Source: Bradyrhizobium sp. Ash2021 (GTDB taxonomy: Bacteria > Pseudomonadota > Alphaproteobacteria > Rhizobiales > Xanthobacteraceae). Taken from it: 64,000 bases of DNA. The notes under the pieces are model-generated. The model was not told the DNA's origin. It saw nothing but the letters and a program-made list of their open reading frames with translations, and ran no database searches. The DNA is taken from positions 6,740,501-6,804,500 of the forward strand of contig NZ_CP100604.1 in the NCBI RefSeq assembly GCF_031202265.1, read 5' to 3'. A program made the position numbers and the translations under genes. Shown piece after piece: positions 17,770 to 27,146 of this stretch. The stretch's first letter is position 1. Every line of letters begins with the position of its first letter.

Positions 17770-19443
17770 ATGGCAGGACGGATCAGCATGGGTGCGCGGC
17801 GCGAGATCACGGCGGCGGTGGTAGACCGCTATCGATCTGCGGGGCGGGCAGATAAGGGGCGCATTCTCGACGAGCTTTGCGCGGTGACGGGCTGGCATCG
17901 CAAGCACGCGGTTCGGGCGCTTGCCATCCATGTCGCAATTTCGCCGGAGGCCCGGCGGCAGCGAAGGCCGACCTATGGCGCCCCTATCAGGGATGCGCTG
18001 GTGGCGCTGTGGGAGGCCTCGGATCGGATCTGCGGCAAGCGGCTCAGGGTAATGATTCCGACGTTGCTGCCTTCGCTGGAGCGGCATGGCCGGCTCAAGC
18101 TCGACCATGCCGATCGAGCGCTGGTGCTCGGCGTCAGCGCAGCCACGATTGATCGCCTGCTGGTCGAGACCAAAATTGCCGCAGCCGGCGGTAAGCGCCG
18201 GCGGGTCGGCTTTTATTCGGCGGTACGGCGTGAAGTTCCGATCCGGACGTTCAACGACTGGCACGATCCGCCGCCGGGGTTCTGCGAGGTCGACATGGTG
18301 GCTCATGGCGGCACATCTGTAGCTGGCTCGTTCATTCAGACGTTGACGATGGTCGACGTCGCGACCGGTTGGACCGAATGCATGCCGTTGGTGACGCGCG
18401 AGAGCGGCCTCGTCGTGCGAGCCATGGAGTGCGCACAGAACCTGTTTCCCTGGCTCATTCGTGGCGCCGACTTCGACAACGACAGCGCGTTTATGAACGA
18501 TGTCGTCGTGCCCTGGTGTCGCATGCAAAAGATCGAGGTGACACGCTCGCGCGCCTACAAGAAGAATGATCAGGCGTTCGTCGAGCAGAAGAATGGCGCG
18601 GTCGTCCGGCGACTGGTGGGATACGGTCGCTTCGATGGCGTCGAGACGACACGCGTGCTGGAACGCTTGTATGCCGCATCGCGGCTGCACACCAACTTCT
18701 TCCAGCCGTCCTTCAAACTGAAGGACAAGCGACGCGAGGGCGCGAAAGTGATCAAGCGCTATCATGTTCCGGCCACGCCCTATGCGCGCGCACTGGCGCA
18801 TCCGAAGTTGAGCAAAGGCGTCAAACGGCGTCTTCGAGAGCTTTATCGCACGCTCGATCCCGTGGCCCTGCTGGCCGAGATGAGGGACGCCCAGACGGAG
18901 CTCGGCACGCGCGTCGGCGCCCGAGCGGGCAAGCTCGCGGCAGCAGCCAGCCCACCGGCTCCGGCAACGAACGCGGCAGCGTTCGCGAAGGGGCTCGGCA
19001 ATGATGTGCATCTGGGGGAGCAGCGCATCATCCATCGGCGCATGCACAAGCCATACAAAAAGCGCATGAAAATGCCATCGATGCTCGATCCGCACCTCGC
19101 CGACATCGAGCGCTGGCTGGCGGCCGAACCTCGTCTGACCGCGCTGGCCATCCTCGGTCGTCTCGCCGAACACTCCCCCGAACAATTCGGGCCGCCGCAG
19201 CACACCATCGTGCAGCGCTTGTTGCGATCACTCAGACGCAACGCAGCCGAGGTGATCATCCCGCGCATGGCCGGGGGTACGGCACCGGCCACCATTGGTG
19301 ATCCCGGGACTGGGGCCGGCGCTGCGTGTGATGGGCACTCCGCGACGTCCCCAGTCCCTCCGATCCTGCGAGCAACGACGCAACCTCGGCCCGGCCGACA
19401 GTCGGAGCTACATCCGTCAAGCGAAAGTAACATCCTCAGATGA
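17770..19443 (+). CDS. ISNCY-type DDE transposase
   Basis: A ~557-residue transposase that appears intact. Residues ~15-65 form a helix-turn-helix region. The integrase-type core shows the catalytic triad in CEVDMVAHGG, ADFDNDSAFMN and DQAFVEQKNG. The C-terminal part is basic, with a proline-rich tail. It fits the ISNCY transposases of Rhizobiales. A GTG at 17761 is an alternative start; MGARREI at 17788 is a third. I could not define terminal inverted repeats by eye. It has inserted beside a recombinase remnant. Confidence 0.8.
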   Translation: MAGRISMGARREITAAVVDRYRSAGRADKGRILDELCAVTGWHRKHAVRALAIHVAISPEARRQRRPTYGAPIRDALVALWEASDRICGKRLRVMIPTLLPSLERHGRLKLDHADRALVLGVSAATIDRLLVETKIAAAGGKRRRVGFYSAVRREVPIRTFNDWHDPPPGFCEVDMVAHGGTSVAGSFIQTLTMVDVATGWTECMPLVTRESGLVVRAMECAQNLFPWLIRGADFDNDSAFMNDVVVPWCRMQKIEVTRSRAYKKNDQAFVEQKNGAVVRRLVGYGRFDGVETTRVLERLYAASRLHTNFFQPSFKLKDKRREGAKVIKRYHVPATPYARALAHPKLSKGVKRRLRELYRTLDPVALLAEMRDAQTELGTRVGARAGKLAAAASPPAPATNAAAFAKGLGNDVHLGEQRIIHRRMHKPYKKRMKMPSMLDPHLADIERWLAAEPRLTALAILGRLAEHSPEQFGPPQHTIVQRLLRSLRRNAAEVIIPRMAGGTAPATIGDPGTGAGAACDGHSATSPVPPILRATTQPRPGRQSELHPSSESNILR

Positions 19444-19658
19444 GGCAATACGAGGGGTCACTCTTGGACGCTTATTCACAGTGATGACGATCAGCCCGTT
19501 CCCGATTTTGCCTTCAACTCCTTCATTGAGCCGTACGATCGCAGTTCTTGCTGCCCTTTTTGTGAATCGTTAACTATCGGAGACGCGTCCTAAGCAATTA
19601 ATTGTATCGCTCGCAGGTAAGCACCAAATGTTAGCGCTCTCTGTGCGAGTACTTTTCT

Positions 19659-20108
19659 ATGCTAAAAGATGGCAAATATGCTGCATGGTTTAGGACTTCG
19701 CGTGGAGAAGGCACCGGCATCGTCCATCTTGCAAATGGCAAAATATCGGGTGGCGATAGCATCTTCACCTACGGCGGCTCCTACGAAATTCATGACAATC
19801 GATTCACCGCAACGCTGACGACCAAAAGGTACGCCGCAGGCCCGTCCACCGTGTTCGGCATCGACGAGGTCGAGGTAAAGCTCACGGGCACCTTCAAAGG
19901 CATGATGGCTTCATGCTCGGGAGCGGCCGAACAGGCACCGGGTGTTGTCTTCGAGGCTACGCTTTTCCTTAGCCAAGATCAGCCACCTGCGTCAGACACG
20001 AAGCGCGCAGCGCCGAATTTCAGCGCCGACAAACTGCCTGTGGGCTTCGATAGTCGATCCCGTACGCGGAATCCTTTTGCGCCCATACTATTTAAGCGCC
20101 GATCCTGA
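19659..20108 (+). CDS. GrlR-like regulatory protein
   Basis: A 149-residue protein, MLKDGKYAAWFRTSRGEGTG and VHLANGKISGGDSIFTYGGS, matching the small beta-barrel GrlR family known as a negative regulator of type III secretion in enteric bacteria. In Bradyrhizobium such proteins are numerous and their targets unknown. The first ~120 residues match the family well. The last ~25 (VGFDSRSRTRNPF...) look unlike it and may result from a frameshift near 20040. No secretion genes are near. Confidence 0.65.
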   Translation: MLKDGKYAAWFRTSRGEGTGIVHLANGKISGGDSIFTYGGSYEIHDNRFTATLTTKRYAAGPSTVFGIDEVEVKLTGTFKGMMASCSGAAEQAPGVVFEATLFLSQDQPPASDTKRAAPNFSADKLPVGFDSRSRTRNPFAPILFKRRS

Positions 20109-20134
20109 ATTGCTCTGGCACGTCGGTCTTTGGT

Positions 20135-20165
20135 GAACGGCCGCTTTGCGCCCATGAGCGGTCGA
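20135..20165. repeat. Dispersed short palindrome
   Basis: GAACGGCCGCTTTGCGCCCATGAGCGGTCG, one copy of the window-wide palindrome family, placed between the GrlR-like and topoisomerase genes. Confidence 0.55.
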
Positions 20166-20248
20166 TCACGAATGCTCGCTCAAACGCGGTGCGTCGGTGA
20201 CCGAGGCAAGGTACACACTTCAAATCAAACGCAGCTTGCGCACTTTCG

Positions 20249-22726
20249 ATGTTCGCTATATGTTCTCATACTGTCGAATTTATTCTCCCAAACGAGCCCG
20301 ACGTGCCTCAACAGATCGTCATCACTGAGAAGACCAGTCAGGCAAAAGACGTCCGCGCCGCTGTTGGTCCTCGCTACGGAGAGATTCTCCCGGCTGAGGG
20401 CCATTTATTCGACCTGCTTGAGCCAGAGGATGTTGTGCCGGCCTGGAAGCGGTGGTCGCCGATACTTTTGCGTCCCGAAGGTCTCTACGACACTTGCCCC
20501 GCAACGGGAGGGAACAAAGCCGCCAAGCTCAAAGCCCTTCGCGAGGCACTCCGCAGCGCCAAACGAGTTTGGCTCGCCACCGATTGCGATCGCGAAGGTC
20601 AGCTCATCGGTCAGGAAATTCTCGAGCATTACAAGTACCGCGGCGTGGTCATGCGGGTGCTGTTTACTGCGCAGGACCCGCAGACCATTCGCGATGCATT
20701 CGGCCGAGCAAAGCCAAATGCCGAGTACGCTCGTCTTTACGCAGCCGCCGTCGCGCGGCGGCAGGCCGACCAGATCTACAATCTATCACTTACCCGCACC
20801 GCGACCGTCCTCTTGGGAAAAGGTGCGCGGAGGGTCATAGGTGTTGGTCGCGTGAAGACGCCGACGTTGGCAATCGTTTGCAAGCGTGAGTTGGAAATCC
20901 GCGATTTCGTTCCACTGGCCTATTTTGAAGTTGTCGCCACCGCGAAAGTTGACGGAGGGCGATTCCAGATGCGGCACGCGCCGCAGGACCGGATCGTTCG
21001 GCGCGAGATTGCCGAGGAGGTCCTCAAAGCAGCCGAAGGCTTCGAGGGCGCGCTCGCCGTGCGCGTCGAAGATAAGCGTCAAGGACCGCCCAAGCTGCAC
21101 GATTTGCCGTCCCTTCAGAAACTATGCAGCTCACGGTTCGGCTGGCCGGCCGGCAAAACGCTCGATGTTTCGCAGGAGCTCTATGATGGCCCGGGTAAGA
21201 AGATAATCACCTACCCTCGCGCCGAGGTGCGCTACCTGCCGCAGAGCCTTATCTCGGACGTACCACGGATGCTGGCCGGACTGCGGGCCCGCCAATCATT
21301 CAGCGCAATACCCCTGCCCGACCCGCCGGTCATCCGCAGGGGCGCGAGCGGCACGTTCTACGACAAGGGGCTGGAGGGCGCGAGCCATCACGCCGTCATT
21401 CCCAACGTCAACACGATCGACAAATTGCCGGAGATTTGGCCTCGTCTGTCGTCCGACGAGAAGAAACTGTTCGACGTCATCGCGCGGGCCTATCTAGCCG
21501 CGCTGATGCCTGACTTCCGCTACCGGCAGACGACCGCAACGCTTGACGTGCGCGGCTTCGAATTCCGCTCCGCCGGACGCCAGCCTATCGATCTCGGCTG
21601 GCGAGCAGCATTCCCGGAGTGGCAACCCGCCGATGAGAAGGGCGACGAGGCGCAATTACTGCCGCTGTTGCACAACGGCGAGACCGCGCAACTGCAGGAT
21701 CCCAAAATTGAGGACAAGGAGACCCGACCGCCCCCGCGCTACAACGAAGGCACTTTGATCGAGGCGATGCAAAATGCCTGGCGCTTCGTTGAAGATGAGA
21801 TTCTGCGGGACCGCCTGAAGGAAGCCAAGGGTATTGGCACCCCGGCAACCCGAGCCGAAATCATCGGCGGGCTGAAGAAGCAGGGTTTTCTTATTGCCCA
21901 GGGAAAGAATATTGTGCCAACCGAAACCGGCCTGTCGCTGTTCGGTATTCTCAAACAAGCTGATCCGGCACTGGTCGATCCGGGTGTGACGGCGCAACTC
22001 GAATGCCTGCTCGACGATGTCGTCGTCGGCAAACAGGAGATGGTCGGTGCTATTGACGCCGTGTGCGATGTCGCCGAACGCATCATCGGCAGACTGAAGG
22101 AGAGTGCCACTGCCGGAGGAACTCCGTTGCGTGGCGACGTAGTCGGCAACGGCGCGGCGGCGTATCCGCCGACGCCTGCGATGAAGCGCTTTGCCGACAG
22201 CCTTAGCCGGAAGGGCATCAAACCGCCGCCTGGCTACAAGACGTCGATTTCGATCTGCCGAAAATTTCTCAGCGATCACGCGCCCAAGAAAGCCGACGGT
22301 CAAGCGGCTGGGAGGCTCGACCCTAAACCGGCAAGCCCGGCACAGTTGTTGTACGCTACGAAGATCGCGCTCGGGAAAGGCGTCGTCATTCCCGACGAGG
22401 CCAAGGCCAACTCGGCTGCAATGGCCGCGTGGATTGACTCGAACAAGGGCACGAAGCGCCGCCAGAGCGGTCGCAAGACCGCCTACAAGCCGGCGAGATC
22501 AATTTCACCTCAATCGACGTCGCCGACGAAGAGATCTCGGAAATGCAAGGCTGATGCCGTCGAAGCGACTCCTGCTCTGCCAAATCTCGGAACAGGTACA
22601 CCACTGCGAATTCCTTATGGCAACAAAGAGGTCGCTATGAAGCTGGGCGCCCGTTATGGCTCGACGGGATGGTACGCTCCGCCTGGAGTTGATCTCTCTG
22701 CATTTGGCGAGCGCGGGTGGCTGTAG
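20249..22726 (+). CDS. Type IA DNA topoisomerase (topoisomerase III-like)
   Basis: An 825-residue type IA topoisomerase that nicks and passes single strands. The N-terminal Toprim domain carries ATDCDREGQ (Asp112, Asp114, Glu116). The catalytic tyrosine is in KKIITYPRAE (about Tyr322), and the fold continues with EGASHHAVIPN and GIGTPATRAEII. The C-terminus lacks zinc fingers and ends with ALGAR-like KLGARYGSTGWYAPPGVDLS, matching the small DUF5710 module often attached to mobile-element DNA enzymes. GTG 20303 (VPQQIVITEKTSQAKD) is an alternative, perhaps better, start since homologues begin there. Such solitary topoisomerases usually travel with conjugative or integrative elements. Confidence 0.85.
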   Translation: MFAICSHTVEFILPNEPDVPQQIVITEKTSQAKDVRAAVGPRYGEILPAEGHLFDLLEPEDVVPAWKRWSPILLRPEGLYDTCPATGGNKAAKLKALREALRSAKRVWLATDCDREGQLIGQEILEHYKYRGVVMRVLFTAQDPQTIRDAFGRAKPNAEYARLYAAAVARRQADQIYNLSLTRTATVLLGKGARRVIGVGRVKTPTLAIVCKRELEIRDFVPLAYFEVVATAKVDGGRFQMRHAPQDRIVRREIAEEVLKAAEGFEGALAVRVEDKRQGPPKLHDLPSLQKLCSSRFGWPAGKTLDVSQELYDGPGKKIITYPRAEVRYLPQSLISDVPRMLAGLRARQSFSAIPLPDPPVIRRGASGTFYDKGLEGASHHAVIPNVNTIDKLPEIWPRLSSDEKKLFDVIARAYLAALMPDFRYRQTTATLDVRGFEFRSAGRQPIDLGWRAAFPEWQPADEKGDEAQLLPLLHNGETAQLQDPKIEDKETRPPPRYNEGTLIEAMQNAWRFVEDEILRDRLKEAKGIGTPATRAEIIGGLKKQGFLIAQGKNIVPTETGLSLFGILKQADPALVDPGVTAQLECLLDDVVVGKQEMVGAIDAVCDVAERIIGRLKESATAGGTPLRGDVVGNGAAAYPPTPAMKRFADSLSRKGIKPPPGYKTSISICRKFLSDHAPKKADGQAAGRLDPKPASPAQLLYATKIALGKGVVIPDEAKANSAAMAAWIDSNKGTKRRQSGRKTAYKPARSISPQSTSPTKRSRKCKADAVEATPALPNLGTGTPLRIPYGNKEVAMKLGARYGSTGWYAPPGVDLSAFGERGWL

Positions 22727-22746
22727 CGCCGGCTGCTTTTGATAGT

Positions 22747-22765
22747 GACCCCAAAAGGGGTTTTC
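22747..22765 (+). terminator. Intrinsic terminator after the topoisomerase gene
   Basis: ACCCC-AAAA-GGGGT followed by TTTC lies 20 bases after the topoisomerase stop: a five-pair stem and short T run. Confidence 0.45.
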
Positions 22766-23121
22766 TATCGCCCCCAGTTTGCATCGGCAGCACAGGAACA
22801 CTTTGCGTCCCGACGTGCCCCCCACAAATAGAGACACGCGTCGCGCAGCCAAAAATGTCAGAAATACCTGATTTAAATTGGCGCGCCATTCAGAAGCGCC
22901 GCTGCTGGATCCGATTCGAAGCGGCGTGGAGGACCACGTCGACCCACACCGAAACAACCAGAGGCCTCCCTGCCGGCCCTGGAGTGGCTCGCCGTGAAAA
23001 GATACAAGAAGGTCTGCTTGGGGCGTGAGAAGTGCCGTCCCGAGGAATGGAGACTGACCGTAATTCCGCAATTCCGTTTACGCTGCTCTGCTATGGTGGC
23101 GATCACGAAACGAGGCTCGCC
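22766..23121. other. Intergenic, no convincing gene
   Basis: A short frame from 22857 (MSEIPDLNWRAIQKR...) is open to 23028 but lacks a ribosome site and resembles nothing I know. The promoter of the next gene probably lies in 23030-23110. Confidence 0.4.
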
Positions 23122-23868
23122 ATGATGTCCAAGTCTTGGATCAGCCGGCTCGGCGCGCCGCTCACGGCTTTTGTTTTGACCGTCGTGCCGTCGGTTCCGC
23201 CGGCGCACGCCGTTGAGGATGCTCGCAAGGTTAGCGTAGTGTCCTTCGGCCTCTTCGGCGATCAAGGCGTGTTTAAAAGTGAGGCGACCGGCGCAGCTCA
23301 GGTCGTAGCGAGCCGCTTCGGCAACGGCCAGATCAACGTGCAGTACAATTCGAAGAGGGGCGGAGGTGCAACGATCGAAGCACTGGCCATGTCATTGCAA
23401 GTGGCAGCCAAGGGGATGGACGCCGAGAACGATGTTCTGTTTTTGATACTCACCTCGCACGGCTCCACCGCCGGCCTTGCAGTCAAAGCAGGGCGGCGCA
23501 CGCAAACGCTCACGCCGTCTAATCTCGCGGACATGCTGGCGCGGACGGGCGTGCGACACAAGGTGGTGGTCATCTCGGCCTGCTATTCAGGAGTCTTCAT
23601 CCCTCGTCTCGCGAACCCCGATATGCTGGTCATCACTGCGGCCGATGCCGACCATCCATCGTTCGGCTGCCGGGACAAGGCCAAGTGGACCTATTTCGGC
23701 GATGCCTTTTTCAACGTCGCACTCCGGCGAGCTAAAGGCCTGAAGGACGCCTTTGTTGTTGCGCGCGCGCTCGTCCAGAAGCGAGAGCTGCGAGAGCACT
23801 TCGAGCCGTCGAGTCCCCGAATGGCCGGCGGCGCAAACGTGCAGCCATTGCTGATTGCGCGACCTTGA
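23122..23868 (+). CDS. Exported C13/caspase-fold cysteine peptidase-like protein
   Basis: A 248-residue protein. MMSKSWISRLGAPLTAFVLT ... PAHA is a Sec signal peptide; the ATG at 23122 is chosen because the upstream open frame would bury it. The mature domain has the caspase/legumain arrangement: LFLILTSHGS supplies the histidine (His113) and VVVISACYSG the cysteine (Cys154), after strands at the expected spacing. This matches the bacterial peptidase C13-type family, whose substrates are mostly unknown. It stands alone between the topoisomerase and a convergent pcm pair. Confidence 0.75.
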   Translation: MMSKSWISRLGAPLTAFVLTVVPSVPPAHAVEDARKVSVVSFGLFGDQGVFKSEATGAAQVVASRFGNGQINVQYNSKRGGGATIEALAMSLQVAAKGMDAENDVLFLILTSHGSTAGLAVKAGRRTQTLTPSNLADMLARTGVRHKVVVISACYSGVFIPRLANPDMLVITAADADHPSFGCRDKAKWTYFGDAFFNVALRRAKGLKDAFVVARALVQKRELREHFEPSSPRMAGGANVQPLLIARP

Positions 23869-23990
23869 ACGACCGGCCGCCTTCGCCGCCGACGCCTAGG
23901 TGTGCCGAAAACCTCGCCCGTATTGATCTGGTGACGGAATCGCGCCGCATTTCTGCTAATGGGGCACTTAGCTGACGTCGGTGTTTCGTC

Positions 23991-24020
23991 GAATGTCCGC
24001 TTCGCGCCAAGAGCTGCCCT
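23991..24020. repeat. Dispersed short palindrome
   Basis: GAATGTCCGCTTCGCGCCAAGAGCTGCCCT, a degenerate copy of the palindrome family, in the gap between convergent genes. Confidence 0.45.
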
Positions 24021-24084
24021 CCCCGCGAGGTCGCATTTGACCCACAGCTGTCATGAAAACGCTCGCTGGAAAGGGTGCGCGTGC

Positions 24085-24474
24085 TCAATCACGTCGATAT
24101 GGCTTGAACGAAAGAAAGGCGCCGAGCCCCAGGAGGACGATGCCTCCTGCAATGATCGCGCCGGTGATCTGGCCAATTCCGGCGGCAATCGCGGCGAGTC
24201 CGGTTGGAAAAAGCATTCGGGCAAGGCCACCCAGGACGAACAGCCAGCCAAGGACGGTCACAAGCACCGGCCATCCGTTCGTCCAGCGATTGTGAACGCG
24301 CACAATGGCAAGCCCAGCGACGAACAAGAGGATGCCTGACACGAAGATGAGCGCGGGGTCGCGGGAAACCAGTTCCGCCAATGTAGGGAACGAGCCAAAG
24401 TTCAGCAGCATGCCGGCGGCGATAGCGACAAGGGTGGGACCGATCAGGCCGGCGATCGTTTTCGAGGTGGTCAT
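24085..24474 (-). CDS. Four-span integral membrane protein, function unknown
   Basis: A 129-residue protein with four hydrophobic spans (about residues 8-27, 42-60, 68-88 and 95-120) and a glycine-rich last span (GIGQITGAIIAGGIVLLGLG). It ends in a short basic tail. It starts 30 bases after the pcm stop on the same strand and is probably cotranscribed with it. The family is recurrent in alphaproteobacteria but has no assigned role that I know. Confidence 0.7.
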   Translation of the reverse strand: MTTSKTIAGLIGPTLVAIAAGMLLNFGSFPTLAELVSRDPALIFVSGILLFVAGLAIVRVHNRWTNGWPVLVTVLGWLFVLGGLARMLFPTGLAAIAAGIGQITGAIIAGGIVLLGLGAFLSFKPYRRD

Positions 24475-24504
24475 CTATGCTCCGTTACGGATGCATCACC
24501 GGGC

Positions 24505-25185
24505 TTATGATAAGCCGGGTTCAGTCCCCTCGAGTTGAGAGAATCGGACGGGCAGAATCTCTTTCATCGTCATTCTGCCGTTGGCGAGCTTCTCGGCCAC
24601 AATGAGCTGCTGCGTATTGGGCAGGCCGGCCGGTATCACCATTTTCCCACCCGCTTTCAATTGGTGGATCAGCGGAGGAGGAATCAGATCGGGAGCGGCC
24701 GTTACGATCACCTTGTCAAAGGGGGCGTGCTCTGACCAACCGTGATAGCCATTGGCAATCTTGAGTTCGACATTGCTGCAGCCCTGCTGTCGGAGTCGTT
24801 GTTTCGCCGCTTGACCAAACTCTTCGATTATTTCAACGGAGTATACCCTGCGGGCCAGCTGCGCGAGGATAGCGGCCTGGTAGCCAAGACCGGTACCGAT
24901 TTCGAGAACGCTGTCGTCGGCCTTGATGTCGAGCAGATCGGTCATTAAGGCGACGACAAATGGCTGCGAGATGGTCTTCGCGAAGCCGATTGGAAGTGGA
25001 ATATTGTCATACGCGTAGTGCTGAAGTTCGATTGGCACAAATTCGTGCCGCGGCACCTTGCCCATGGCCGTCATGACGCGTTCGTCTAGCGCATTCTTGC
25101 CGATCGCGTCGCGCAGCTCAAAGGCGCCGGCGGCGATGACCGCAAGCATGTGCTTACGCAGGGGCTCAAGATCTTCTGTTCGCAT
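24505..25185 (-). CDS. pcm: Protein-L-isoaspartate O-methyltransferase
   Basis: A 226-residue SAM-dependent methyltransferase that repairs isoaspartyl damage in aged proteins. Visible family motifs are VPRHEFVP, PLPIGFAKTISQPFVVALMT (the substrate loop), the SAM-binding VLEIGTGLGYQAAILAQLA, then VYSVEIIEE and TAAPDLIPPPLIHQLKAGG. Length is usual for the family. The upstream neighbour diverges across a 580-bp gap; downstream is a small membrane protein in the same transcription unit. Confidence 0.92.
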   Translation of the reverse strand: MRTEDLEPLRKHMLAVIAAGAFELRDAIGKNALDERVMTAMGKVPRHEFVPIELQHYAYDNIPLPIGFAKTISQPFVVALMTDLLDIKADDSVLEIGTGLGYQAAILAQLARRVYSVEIIEEFGQAAKQRLRQQGCSNVELKIANGYHGWSEHAPFDKVIVTAAPDLIPPPLIHQLKAGGKMVIPAGLPNTQQLIVAEKLANGRMTMKEILPVRFSQLEGTEPGLS

Positions 25186-25766
25186 TGGTAACCTTCACGG
25201 GCACGCGATCGGAAAGCTTGCCCGAACTGATGTTCCAGCCGTTTGCCGCGGCTCACGCCGGCATTGCGCATGGGCGGTGCACCCGCGCCCGCCCAGCCAG
25301 GCTGTTGCAGCCGGCCACCGCCACGACCACTCTCGCGGGCAACGCGGCGGAGGTTCCTCAAGTGGAACTCTATCGCCGATGACACGCTGAAGACATTGCA
25401 AGTCCATTGAGGACAACGAGACGCCTTCAAACGGGCGGGAAGATTGTACAATCTCGACAGCTGCCCTTGAAGCGGGACCTGCCGAAATCTTTGTGGCGGA
25501 ACGGGCAGCGACCATGCCGTCGGCAGGCATTTTACTAGCAATCCGGCGCCGCTCCTTTGCTCGCGCTGCCGGCATTTACATTTCGCAGGCTCGCGCTGCT
25601 CCTGCAGCGCGGAACGCTTTGGTGAAAGCAACGGAAGATCACAATGAGCTGGTCCTGTATCCCGAGATGGAAGTTCACTGATAGCTGCGGAAGACCTCGA
25701 AGCGTACAGAGCGATTGCACACGGATCTGAAGATAGCGCTCCCGGGTCTCGAGGAGGACCAACGTC
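25186..25766. other. Divergent intergenic region with a perfect palindrome
   Basis: Lies between divergent pcm and the reductase-like gene. It has no supported gene; a 62-codon frame at 25493-25681 lacks homology and a ribosome site. It contains AGATTGTACAATCT at 25441-25454, a perfect 14-bp palindrome that could be an operator. Confidence 0.45.
25441..25454. promoter_or_regulatory. Perfect 14-bp palindrome, possible operator
   Basis: AGATTGTACAATCT equals its own reverse complement and sits in a divergent intergenic region, where a dimeric repressor or activator site would be expected. No identified regulator is adjacent. Confidence 0.25.
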
Positions 25767-26936
25767 GTGAAGCGGGACTTCGACCTCATCGTCTATGGCG
25801 CGACGGGTTACACCGGCCGTCTGATCGCCGAATATCTGGCGACGTCCTATCGCGGCGACGATGCTCCGTCCTGGGCGATCGCTGGACGCTCGACCGACAA
25901 GCTCCAGAAGGTGCGTGCCGACATCGGCGCACCAGACGATTTGCCTTTGGTTAAGGCGGATGCCGCCGAGCCGGCCAGCCTGCGTTCGATGTGCGAGCGT
26001 GCGGCCGTGATCATCACGTCGGTCGGGCCTTATCAACTCCACGGTCCCGAGCTTGTGGCGGCCTGCGCGGCCACGGGCACGGCCTATGTTGATCTGTGCG
26101 GCGAACCGGCTTGGATGCGGCGCATGATCGACGCCCATCACGAAGAGGCGAAACGGACCGGCGCGCGCATCGTCTTCTCCTGCGGCTTCGATTCCATCCC
26201 GTTCGATCTTGGCGTGCTCACGTTGCAGGAGAAGGCGCGCGAGAAATTCGGACGCCCGGCGCGGCGGGTCAAAGCTCGCCTGCGTAACGTGAAAGGCGGC
26301 ATGTCTGGCGGCACCGCGGCGAGCGCTCAGGCGACGTTGGCCGCCGCCGCGCGCGACCCGGCGCTGATCCGGCTGCTGACCGATCCCTTCGCGTTGACGC
26401 CGGGGTTCACCGGGCCGTCTCAGCCGTCGGGCCTCATCCCCCATTACGACCCGAGCATGAACGCGTGGCTCGTGCCGTTCCCAATGGCGCCGATCAACAC
26501 CAAGAACGTGCACCGCACGAATTTCCTGTTGGGTCATCCCTACGGCACGGACTTCGTTTACGACGAGATGATGGTCGCGCCGGGATTTGGGGAAATCGCT
26601 CGCGTGTCGACGGAGACGTTCGCCACGATGGTTTCCTTGTTCAGGACCGGCGGCCTCAAACCCGGCGCAGGCCCGACTCGGGAAGAGCGCGAGAAGGGCT
26701 TCTACGACATCCTCTTCCTGGGCGAGCTGCCGGATGGCCGACGGGTCGAAGCGGTAGTTACGGGCGACCGCGATCCGGGCTACGGCTCGACCAGCAAGAT
26801 GATCGCCGAGAGCGCTCTCTGCCTCGTGCGCGACGTGCAGGGCGAGGGCGGCACCTGGACGCCGGGCGCGCTGATGGGGCCGACGTTGCGCGAGCGTCTG
26901 AAGGAGCGCGCCGGCCTCACCTTCAGCGCGCGTTGA
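25767..26936 (+). CDS. Saccharopine dehydrogenase-like NAD(P)-binding oxidoreductase
   Basis: A 389-residue enzyme starting MKRDFDLIVYGATGYTGRLI, a Rossmann fold with a GxTGxTG loop. It belongs to the saccharopine-dehydrogenase NADP-binding family that includes mycobacterial trans-acting enoyl reductases. Further family segments are TSVGPYQLHGPELVAACA, YVDLCGEPAWMRRMI and FSCGFDSIPFDLGV. The GTG start is supported by GAGGAGG nine bases upstream. Enoyl reduction of a lipid substrate is a family-based guess; no lipid-synthesis genes are adjacent. Confidence 0.85.
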   Translation: MKRDFDLIVYGATGYTGRLIAEYLATSYRGDDAPSWAIAGRSTDKLQKVRADIGAPDDLPLVKADAAEPASLRSMCERAAVIITSVGPYQLHGPELVAACAATGTAYVDLCGEPAWMRRMIDAHHEEAKRTGARIVFSCGFDSIPFDLGVLTLQEKAREKFGRPARRVKARLRNVKGGMSGGTAASAQATLAAAARDPALIRLLTDPFALTPGFTGPSQPSGLIPHYDPSMNAWLVPFPMAPINTKNVHRTNFLLGHPYGTDFVYDEMMVAPGFGEIARVSTETFATMVSLFRTGGLKPGAGPTREEREKGFYDILFLGELPDGRRVEAVVTGDRDPGYGSTSKMIAESALCLVRDVQGEGGTWTPGALMGPTLRERLKERAGLTFSAR

Positions 26937-27146
26937 GGTAACGCTCGGAACTGCAGCGGCGTGCTGGATTACGTGGATCGTAACCAACGAAAGCGCGGCT
27001 TGGCGAGCGCGAGCCTCAAATCCGGTTCAATGGCCGCATCTGTGAAGGTTTTCGGATGCCAGCCCATGAAGGTGGCGCGGCGCACTCGGGGGCCGGCGTC
27101 CGCAAACATTCACAAAAGCGGTCCACGGGAGGTATTGTGACCAGAG

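Noticed and set aside
17734..19203. 489-residue minus-strand open frame
   Set aside because: Antisense shadow of the ISNCY-type transposase, with no domain.
25086..26987. 633-residue minus-strand open frame
   Set aside because: It is antisense to the saccharopine-dehydrogenase-like gene and pcm; its arginine/histidine-rich content is what a GC-rich antisense frame gives.
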